Shown here piece after piece: positions 5,021 to 10,206 of a DNA stretch of 11,304 nucleotides. Location: the NCBI GenBank assembly GCA_016286595.1, contig JAEETR010000213.1, positions 1-11,304 on the forward strand, written 5' to 3'. Position numbers and translations under genes: made by a program. Below the pieces are notes generated by a model. That model was not told the origin of the DNA and ran no database searches. It saw nothing but the letters and a program-made list of their open reading frames with translations. Origin of the DNA: Oscillospiraceae bacterium (GTDB taxonomy: Bacteria; Bacillota; Clostridia; Oscillospirales; Oscillospiraceae). Each line of letters opens with the position of its first letter. Within the stretch, counting starts at the first letter, position 1.

Positions 5021-7024
5021 ATGAAGATCATAGGCATCACGGGACCCACCGGTTCCGGCAAGACGACGGCCCTTCGGGTGCTGGAAAAGCTGGGCGGCGA
5101 GATCGTGGACTGCGACCGGCTCTATCACCGGCTCCTGGAGGAGAACACCGACATGGTGCGGGGGATCGGGGAGACCTTCCCCGGCACAGTCAGCATGGAG
5201 CAGGGCAGACCCGTCCTTGACCGCAAGGCGCTGGGCGCCGTGGTATTCAACGACCCGGAAAAGCTGGAAAAGCTCAACGCTCTGACCCACGGCTTCGTCC
5301 GGGAAGCGGTGAGCGATATCATCGCCGACGCCCGGGACAGGGGAGTGAGCGCGGTGGGTATCGACGCCATCGCCCTCATCGAGAGCGGCCTGGGAGACCT
5401 GTGCGGCGTGACCGTGGCGGTGGTCGCCCCGGCGGAGATGCGCGCCGAGCGCATCATGGCAAGGGAGGGCATATCAAGGCAGTACGCCATGAGCCGCATA
5501 GCGGCCCAGAAGGATGACGCGTTCTTCCGTGAAAACTGCGATCACACCCTTGAAAACAACGGCACGCAGGCCGAATTTCAGATAAAATGCGAGACATTTT
5601 TCAATAATCTTTTAGGGAGGCAGATTATGGCAGACGAAAAGAATTCCGAGCGCAGAGAGAAATTGTTTTTCAACAAAAAGAACGGCTGGGACGTCATACC
5701 CGACGACGAGCGCAAGGCGGTATACTCCTACGCCGAGGGCTACATGGCCTGGCTCAACGCCGTGCGCACCGAGCGCGAGGCGGTGAACCACTCCATCTCC
5801 ATGGCGGAGGACTACGGCTTCGTGGAGTATCGGCGGGGCATGGACCTGAAGCCCGGCACGAAGATCTACTTCAATAACCGGGGCAAGGCCCTCATGCTGG
5901 CCGTGATAGGCGAAAAGCCCATGAGCGAGGGCTGCGTCATCGCCGCGGCCCACACCGATGCCCCCAGGATAGACCTGAAGCAGAACCCGCTGTACGAGGA
6001 CACGGAGATGGCCTTCTTCAAGACCCACTACTACGGCGGCATCAAGAAATACCAGTGGACCGTCATCCCCCTGGAGCTCCACGGCGTGGTGGCGCTGAAG
6101 GACGGCACCAACGTAGAGATAGTCATCGGCCGTGACAGGACCGACCCCAAGTTCGTCATCACCGACCTGCTGCCCCATCTGGCCGCTGACCAGATGAAAA
6201 AGACGCTGGCCGAGGGTATCACCGGCGAGGGCCTCAACCTCCTCATCGGCTCCATACCCGACAGCGAGGAGGGTAAGGACCGGGTATCGCTGGCCGTTCT
6301 CGACATCCTCAACCGCCGCTACGGCATAACGGAGGAGGATTTCCTCTCCGCCGAACTGGAGGCCGTCCCCGCCTTCGACGTGTGTGATATCGGCCTTGAC
6401 CGCTCTCTCATCGGCGGCTACGGCCACGACGACAGAGTGTGTTCCTACGCCGAACTCAAGGCTATCTGCGATATCCCCACACCTCCCCGCACCAGCGTGT
6501 GCATCTTCGCCGACAAGGAGGAGATAGGCTCCGTGGGCGTGTCCGGCATGCAGAGCCGCGCCTTCGAGTGGTTCATAGGCGAGCTGTGCGGCGCTCAGGG
6601 GACCACCGTGAGCGAGTGCTTCTCAAAGAGCTTCTGCCTTTCCGCCGACGTGTGCAACGCCTTCGACCCCAATTTCCCCGAGGTCAGCGAGAAGAAGAAC
6701 GACGCCAAGGTTAACTACGGCGTGGGCATATGCAAGTTCACCGGCTCCCGGGGCAAGTCCGGCTCCTCCGACGCCTCCGCCGAGATAGTCGGACGGCTGC
6801 GCCGCGTCTTCGCCGAAAACGGCGTTGAGTGGCAGATGGCCGAGCTGGGCAAGGTGGACCAGGGCGGCGGCGGCACCGTGGCCATGTTCATGGCCAACCG
6901 CAATATCGACACCATCGACGCCGGCGTGCCGGTGCTTTCGATGCACGCGCCCTTCGAGACCGTTTCCAAATTCGACTGCTACATGACCTACAAGGCAGTC
7001 AAGAGCCTTTATATGGCCGACTGA
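4406..7024 (+). CDS. Unbroken TsaC-CoaE-M18 aminopeptidase reading frame
   Basis: A single 872-codon open frame with no internal stop contains three complete enzymes normally made separately: TsaC (residues 1-205), CoaE (206 to about 403) and an M18 aminopeptidase (408-872). It begins with TTG at 4406, immediately after the prfA TAA, with GTGAGGA (4395-4401) as binding site. The first junction has no good Shine-Dalgarno. The second has a strong one (AGGGAGG, 5614-5620) before an ATG at 5627, so the M18 protein is probably also, or only, made separately. A TAG at 5613-5615 lies one base out of frame, so a single-base change or assembly error could create this continuity. A gene caller would likely report one gene here. 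The continuity is seen directly; a trifunctional product is inference, and I consider TsaC-CoaE plus separate M18 at least as likely. Confidence 0.6.
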   Translation: MKTKYLDNSIDGAAELILSGGVVAVPTETVYGLAANGLDPSAVEKVFEAKGRAESKAVSLFVSGMDDVERLCEDIPPAAYVLADRFWPGPLTMVLKKRDIVPGTTSGGGDTIGVRCPDSPLALELLRRCGVPLTGTSANVSGMPDAVTADAVREYFDGRIDCVVDGGRCPGGVPSTVVLLTGKRPKILRRGGIPSGEIYAALGEDMKIIGITGPTGSGKTTALRVLEKLGGEIVDCDRLYHRLLEENTDMVRGIGETFPGTVSMEQGRPVLDRKALGAVVFNDPEKLEKLNALTHGFVREAVSDIIADARDRGVSAVGIDAIALIESGLGDLCGVTVAVVAPAEMRAERIMAREGISRQYAMSRIAAQKDDAFFRENCDHTLENNGTQAEFQIKCETFFNNLLGRQIMADEKNSERREKLFFNKKNGWDVIPDDERKAVYSYAEGYMAWLNAVRTEREAVNHSISMAEDYGFVEYRRGMDLKPGTKIYFNNRGKALMLAVIGEKPMSEGCVIAAAHTDAPRIDLKQNPLYEDTEMAFFKTHYYGGIKKYQWTVIPLELHGVVALKDGTNVEIVIGRDRTDPKFVITDLLPHLAADQMKKTLAEGITGEGLNLLIGSIPDSEEGKDRVSLAVLDILNRRYGITEEDFLSAELEAVPAFDVCDIGLDRSLIGGYGHDDRVCSYAELKAICDIPTPPRTSVCIFADKEEIGSVGVSGMQSRAFEWFIGELCGAQGTTVSECFSKSFCLSADVCNAFDPNFPEVSEKKNDAKVNYGVGICKFTGSRGKSGSSDASAEIVGRLRRVFAENGVEWQMAELGKVDQGGGGTVAMFMANRNIDTIDAGVPVLSMHAPFETVSKFDCYMTYKAVKSLYMAD
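5021..5626 (+). other. coaE: CoaE domain: dephospho-CoA kinase
   Basis: Catalyses the last step of coenzyme A synthesis, phosphorylating the 3' hydroxyl of dephospho-CoA with ATP. The module starts at Met206 of the fused frame (ATG at 5021) and runs about 198 residues, the usual CoaE length. The Walker A loop is GPTGSGKT (213-220); the substrate-site aspartates follow in VDCDRLYH (234-241). LDRKALGAVVFNDPEKLEKLNALTH (271-295) matches the CoA-domain block, though the Pro usual after TH is Gly here. GIDAIALIESGL (318-329), RIMAREGISRQYAMSRIAAQ (349-368) and ENNGT (383-387) are the remaining family blocks. The ATG has only a poor binding site (GAGGAT ends directly at it), which argues for fusion to TsaC or for coupled initiation. 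The frame does not stop at its natural end but continues through LGRQI into the aminopeptidase. Confidence 0.9.
5614..5626 (+). promoter_or_regulatory. Strong Shine-Dalgarno deciding the M18 start
   Basis: AGGGAGG (5614-5620) with a 6-base spacer before ATG 5627, sitting inside the open CoaE frame. It overlaps an out-of-frame TAG (5613-5615). Its strength is the main evidence that the aminopeptidase is initiated independently. Confidence 0.85.
5627..7024 (+). CDS. M18 family metal-dependent aminopeptidase (internal start)
   Basis: A 465-residue cytoplasmic zinc exopeptidase of family M18 (aspartyl aminopeptidase/aminopeptidase I type), which removes N-terminal residues from peptides. The ATG at 5627 has AGGGAGG 6 bases upstream, and the encoded protein then has the usual M18 length and N-terminus, so I treat this as a real start even though the frame is open upstream. 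Likely metal ligands and catalytic residues, numbered from this Met, are His109 and Asp111 (AAHTDAP), an Asp in GYGHDDR (264-270), Glu298-Glu299 (DKEEIGS), Asp341 (SADVCNAFDPNF) and His440 (MHAPFETVSKFD). All six positions expected of an active dinuclear site appear filled. Preferred substrate cannot be told. The TGA at 7022-7024 is followed by a 104-base gap holding the next promoter. Confidence 0.9.
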   Translation: MADEKNSERREKLFFNKKNGWDVIPDDERKAVYSYAEGYMAWLNAVRTEREAVNHSISMAEDYGFVEYRRGMDLKPGTKIYFNNRGKALMLAVIGEKPMSEGCVIAAAHTDAPRIDLKQNPLYEDTEMAFFKTHYYGGIKKYQWTVIPLELHGVVALKDGTNVEIVIGRDRTDPKFVITDLLPHLAADQMKKTLAEGITGEGLNLLIGSIPDSEEGKDRVSLAVLDILNRRYGITEEDFLSAELEAVPAFDVCDIGLDRSLIGGYGHDDRVCSYAELKAICDIPTPPRTSVCIFADKEEIGSVGVSGMQSRAFEWFIGELCGAQGTTVSECFSKSFCLSADVCNAFDPNFPEVSEKKNDAKVNYGVGICKFTGSRGKSGSSDASAEIVGRLRRVFAENGVEWQMAELGKVDQGGGGTVAMFMANRNIDTIDAGVPVLSMHAPFETVSKFDCYMTYKAVKSLYMAD

Positions 7025-7055
7025 CGGGCAAAACGCCGAATTTTCCCTCCCGGTC

Positions 7056-7084
7056 TTTAAAAGCGGGGCGGGGGAGTATATAAT
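7056..7084 (+). promoter_or_regulatory. Sigma-A promoter of the aldo/keto reductase gene
   Basis: TTTAAA (7056-7061), 17-base spacer, consensus TATAAT (7079-7084). Transcription would start near 7091, leaving a leader of about 38 bases before the ATG at 7129. Confidence 0.8.
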
Positions 7085-7128
7085 CATTGTCAATAAACCA
7101 AAAACTACTCAAGAAAGGAACAATTACG

Positions 7129-8109
7129 ATGAAGTATACTGAACTTGGCAAAACCGGCGTCAAGATCTCCGAACTCGTCCTGGGCAGCTGGGGCATGGGC
7201 GGCGAGCGTTTCGGCGAGGTCGACGACAAGGATTCCCTGGACGCTCTGCGCGAGTCCATCGCCGGCGGCGTGAACACCCTCGATACCGCCGAGGTTTACG
7301 GACCCGGCAGCCGCGCCGAGGCCGTCATGGGCCAGGTGGTCAGTGAGGTGGGCCGCGAGAACGTGGTCATCATGTCCAAGGTGGGTACCCGCAACATGGC
7401 CCACATCCAGGAGCATTTCGAGGACAGCCTCAAGCGCCTGAACACCGATTATCTGGACGTCTATTTCCTGCATCACCCCGTGTCCAACGACGAGGTGCAC
7501 ATCCGTGACCGTATGGCCGCCATGATGAAGCTGAAGAAAGAGGGCCGCATCAAGGCCATCGGCGTGTCCAACTTTTCCATCGAGCAGACCAAGGAAGCCA
7601 TGGAGTACGGCGACGTGGACATCATCCAGCCCTGCTTCAACCTGCTGTGGCGCTGGGAGCTGCCCCTCATCGAGTTCTGCCGTGACCACGGCATCGGCGT
7701 GGTGACCTACTCCTCTCTGGCTCAGGGCCTTCTTACCAACTCCCTGACCCTTGAGAACCGTCCCACCGACTCCCGCAGAGGCTCCTTCATGTTCCTGCCC
7801 GGCAACTACGAGAAGTCCATGCAGATGAGGGACCTGCTGGGCACCATCAGCGCCAAGTACGGCAAGACCGCCGCCCAGGGCGCCATCAAGTACCTCCAGC
7901 AGTATGACGGCGTCACCGCCCCCATCGTGGGCGCCCTCAACGGCAAGGAGGCCAAGGAGAACGCCGACAACTCCAACTGGGAGTTCACCCCCGAGGATTT
8001 CAAGACCATCGACGACGCCAGCAAGGCCATCCAGGACAGCCTGGAGAACCCCCACTGTGAGTTCCATCACTGGGTGTCTCCCGAGCCCCGTCCCCAGATG
8101 AGACGATAA
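7129..8109 (+). CDS. Aldo/keto reductase family oxidoreductase
   Basis: A 326-residue cytoplasmic NAD(P)H-dependent TIM-barrel reductase of the aldo/keto reductase superfamily; the physiological substrate is unknown. The ATG at 7129 is chosen over an upstream frame opening at 7087 because AAGAAAGGA (7111-7119) precedes it and MKYTELGKTGVKISELVLG is the classical N-terminus. The catalytic tetrad is visible as Asp52 and Tyr57 (LDTAEVYG), Lys84 (IMSKVG) and His115 (FLHHP). SNFS near 148-151, YSSLAQGLL and IVGALNGKEAKENA are cofactor-side motifs of the family. All 17 isoleucines use ATC, unlike neighbours rich in ATA, and the promoter is near consensus; both suggest strong expression. It appears monocistronic, with a dedicated promoter and a hairpin after the stop. 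Confidence 0.93.
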   Translation: MKYTELGKTGVKISELVLGSWGMGGERFGEVDDKDSLDALRESIAGGVNTLDTAEVYGPGSRAEAVMGQVVSEVGRENVVIMSKVGTRNMAHIQEHFEDSLKRLNTDYLDVYFLHHPVSNDEVHIRDRMAAMMKLKKEGRIKAIGVSNFSIEQTKEAMEYGDVDIIQPCFNLLWRWELPLIEFCRDHGIGVVTYSSLAQGLLTNSLTLENRPTDSRRGSFMFLPGNYEKSMQMRDLLGTISAKYGKTAAQGAIKYLQQYDGVTAPIVGALNGKEAKENADNSNWEFTPEDFKTIDDASKAIQDSLENPHCEFHHWVSPEPRPQMRR

Positions 8110-8131
8110 TCGTCAAAAACGAAAAAACCGC

Positions 8132-8157
8132 GCCCCGGCTGTACTGTCAGCCGGGGC
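8132..8157. terminator. GC-rich hairpin between the reductase and hydrolase genes
   Basis: Ten perfect base pairs (GCCCCGGCTG 8132-8141 with CAGCCGGGGC 8148-8157) and a 6-base loop. There is no T-run after it on the + strand; instead an A-rich tract (8116-8127) precedes it, which is the layout of a terminator reading the - strand. On the + strand it may act as a weak terminator or as a 3' mRNA stabiliser. Confidence 0.5.
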
Positions 8158-8176
8158 AGCGTGTATGAGGTGAATT

Positions 8177-9079
8177 ATGAAAAAGGCGCTCACTGTAAAA
8201 AACGCCGCCGACGGCGTGGTGCTCCACGGTGATCTGTACTGGGACGACGGCTGTACGAAGGGTCTCATCCTGCTGCTCCACGGCATGTCCGAGCACAAGG
8301 AGCGGTACGCGTACGTTATCGGAAAGCTGAACGAGGCGGGCTACGCCGTACTGTCCACCGACGAGCGGGGCCACGGGGAAAGCGCCGTGGTCAAGGGCTG
8401 TTTCGGCAGGGAGAACGGCTGGCTGCTGAACGTGGAGGACCAGTACGCCCTGTATAAGGCCGCGAAGGAGATCGTGGACCTGCCCCTCATCGTGTTCGGC
8501 CACTCCATGGGCACGCTGGTGTCCCGCAGCTTCATCAAGCGCCACGACGACGAGATAAAGAAGGTGGTCCTCACCGGCACGCCCAGCAACAACAAGGCCG
8601 TGAACGCTGCCATCGCCCTGTGCAATATCATCGGGAAATTCAAGGGCGAGGAGTACCGCAGCCCGCTGCTCAACAAGCTGTGCTTCGGCGCCTTCAACAA
8701 CAAGATCCCCAATCCCAAAACCGATTACGACTGGCTCAGCGTCAACGAGGAGAACGTCAGACGCTATATCGCCGACGACGACTGCGGCTACATCTTCACG
8801 GTGTCCGGCTTCAGGGATATGTTCGGCGGCATGAAGGACGTTTACGGGACGGAGGGCTGGGCCCCGAAGAACAGGACCCTGCCAATCCGCTTCTTCTCCG
8901 GCAGCGACGACCCCTGCATGACGAATCTCGACGGCCTCAGGGAGGCTGTGGAGATACTGAAAAAGCAGGGCTACGCAGACGTGGAGTACAAGGTCTATCC
9001 CGGCTATCGCCACGAGATACTCAACGAGGATATCCGCGACGAGGTCATCGCCGACATAACGGCGTTCCTGGACGAGTGA
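8177..9079 (+). CDS. Alpha/beta hydrolase (lysophospholipase/monoacylglycerol lipase-like)
   Basis: A 300-residue serine hydrolase of the alpha/beta fold, of the group annotated as lysophospholipase, monoglyceride lipase or S33-type peptidase. No signal peptide or membrane segment is seen, so it is probably cytoplasmic. LLLHGMSEHKERY (32-44) is the HG oxyanion-hole region. TDERGHGES (61-69) follows, as in monoacylglycerol lipases. The nucleophile elbow is GHSMG with Ser110. The acid is most likely Asp245 (SGSDDP), and the catalytic histidine is His279 (GYRHEIL). The start at 8177 has GAGGTGA (8167-8173) just upstream. The real substrate is unknown; an acylglycerol or acyl ester is only a family-based guess. 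It lies between two hairpins and no convincing promoter is seen, so it may be read from the reductase promoter. Confidence 0.88.
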   Translation: MKKALTVKNAADGVVLHGDLYWDDGCTKGLILLLHGMSEHKERYAYVIGKLNEAGYAVLSTDERGHGESAVVKGCFGRENGWLLNVEDQYALYKAAKEIVDLPLIVFGHSMGTLVSRSFIKRHDDEIKKVVLTGTPSNNKAVNAAIALCNIIGKFKGEEYRSPLLNKLCFGAFNNKIPNPKTDYDWLSVNEENVRRYIADDDCGYIFTVSGFRDMFGGMKDVYGTEGWAPKNRTLPIRFFSGSDDPCMTNLDGLREAVEILKKQGYADVEYKVYPGYRHEILNEDIRDEVIADITAFLDE

Positions 9080-9094
9080 CGCGAAACAGATATG

Positions 9095-9130
9095 AAAAGT
9101 CCCCCGCTGCGGCGGGGGGCTTTTCGTTTT
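9095..9130 (+). terminator. Terminator after the alpha/beta hydrolase gene
   Basis: A 13-bp stem (9095-9107 with 9112-9124, one G-T pair, 4-base loop) whose base is AAAAG/CTTTT, followed by CGTTTT. The flanking A and T runs make it potentially bidirectional. Confidence 0.88.
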
Positions 9131-9180
9131 CCGCCCCACGGACCGCCCGGGAAGGGGCCTGCGGCGAAATATCCCGCCGG

Positions 9181-9250
9181 AAATACCAATAAATAAAGAA
9201 AATGTATGGTAATTTCTCCGCCATTGTGGTAATATTACTGTGTATAGAAA
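9181..9250 (+). promoter_or_regulatory. AT-rich probable promoter/operator region upstream of uppP
   Basis: A sharp AT-rich island between the terminator and uppP. It must hold the uppP promoter if there is one, with TAATAT (9230-9235) or TATAGA (9243-9248) as -10 candidates, but no -35 box at good spacing stands out. TGGTAAT occurs twice in direct orientation (9207-9213 and 9227-9233, 20 bases apart) and its near-inverse ATACCA occurs at 9183-9188, a layout that could be an operator. Confidence 0.4.
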
Positions 9251-9296
9251 TATCAACGCGGGCTTTCGCCCTGCCGAAAAACGGGGAGGGGTAATC

Positions 9297-10133
9297 ATGT
9301 CGATTCTGATGTCGATTTTCCTCGGACTTATCCAGGGAATAACTGAATTCCTGCCGGTGTCGAGCTCCGGCCACCTTTCCATTTTCCAGAACCTGTTCAA
9401 GCTCAACGTTGCCTCGGAGGACCATCTCCTCTTTGACGTGCTTCTCCATCTCGGCACTCTGGCCGCCATCTTCGTGGTCTACTGGAAGGACATAAAGTCC
9501 ATCGTGCCGGAGTCCGTCGCCGCCATCACCGGCCGGGACGAGGAGGAGAACTCCGACGGGCGCCTTTCCGTGGGCGCGAGGACCATGGTGCTCATCGTGG
9601 CGGCTACTCTGCCCCTGCTGCTCATAGTGCCCTTCAAGAGCAGGATTGAGGGCCTTTTCAACAACCTGTCCTTCGTGGGCTTCGCCCTGGTCATAACCGG
9701 CTCGCTGCTCTTCGTCAGCACGAAGCTGACGTTGGGCAGAAAGAACGAGAAGACCTCCACGATAGTGGACGCCCTCATCGTCGGACTGGGCCAGGCGCTG
9801 GCCCTTATCCCCGGCCTGAGCCGTTCCGGGACCACCATCACCGTGGGGCTTGCCCGGGGCTTCAGAAGGGATTTCGCGGTGAAGTTCTCCTTCCTCATGT
9901 CCATACCCGCCGTGCTCGGCTCCGTGCTGCTGACGCTTGTCGACGCGCTGAGGGCAGGCATCGTGTGGAAGAACGTTCCCGCCTACATACTGGGCATGGT
10001 CGTAGCCGCCGTTACCGGCTACTTCGCCCTGAGATTTTTGAAGCAGACTATCGAAAAGATAGGCTTCAAGGGCTACGCCTACTACTGCTGGGGCCTGGGC
10101 GCGCTCGTGTTCATCCTCGGATTCATATTCTGA
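9297..10133 (+). CDS. uppP: Undecaprenyl-diphosphatase UppP (BacA)
   Basis: A 278-residue integral membrane phosphatase that converts undecaprenyl pyrophosphate to undecaprenyl phosphate, recycling the lipid carrier for peptidoglycan and other wall polymers; overexpression of this family gives bacitracin resistance. The start at 9297 has GGGGAGGG (9283-9290) 6 bases upstream; a GTG at 9240 in frame lacks a binding site and would add a non-family extension. Both signature regions are intact: QGITEFLPVSSSGHL (13-27) with the catalytic Glu, and PGLSRSGTT (172-180) with the catalytic Arg and Ser. About seven to eight membrane segments are visible, for example at 48-63, 96-112, 124-141, 158-172, 200-216, 228-246 and 260-277. 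It is a single gene between two look-alike terminators. Confidence 0.96.
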   Translation: MSILMSIFLGLIQGITEFLPVSSSGHLSIFQNLFKLNVASEDHLLFDVLLHLGTLAAIFVVYWKDIKSIVPESVAAITGRDEEENSDGRLSVGARTMVLIVAATLPLLLIVPFKSRIEGLFNNLSFVGFALVITGSLLFVSTKLTLGRKNEKTSTIVDALIVGLGQALALIPGLSRSGTTITVGLARGFRRDFAVKFSFLMSIPAVLGSVLLTLVDALRAGIVWKNVPAYILGMVVAAVTGYFALRFLKQTIEKIGFKGYAYYCWGLGALVFILGFIF

Positions 10134-10154
10134 GATAATTATCTGAAGCGGACG

Positions 10155-10182
10155 AGCCCCCTGCTGCGACGGGGGGCTTTGT
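10155..10182 (+). terminator. Terminator hairpin after uppP
   Basis: AGCCCCC (10155-10161) pairs with GGGGGCT (10172-10178), extendable by one T-G pair, with an 8-base loop, then TTTGT. The T-run is short, so some transcription may continue into the FtsK gene, which starts only 24 bases later. It closely resembles the terminator at 9099-9124. Confidence 0.72.
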
Positions 10183-10206
10183 CATAATCAAGCTGTGGAG
10201 GTTTCA

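Noticed and set aside
7023..7060. Possible terminator after the M18 gene
   Set aside because: Only an interrupted stem (GACGGG with CCCGGTC, one bulge, plus a weak AAAA/TTTT inner part) and a three-T tail; it also overlaps the -35 box of the reductase promoter. Too weak to call.
8147..9469. 440-codon open frame on the - strand opposite the hydrolase gene and the start of uppP
   Set aside because: It crosses a terminator and an AT-rich promoter region, overlaps two well-supported genes and shows no protein family features.
10160..10188. CATAAT (10183-10188) as a -10 box for ftsK
   Set aside because: No acceptable -35 hexamer exists 16-18 bases upstream, where the terminator stem and loop lie.
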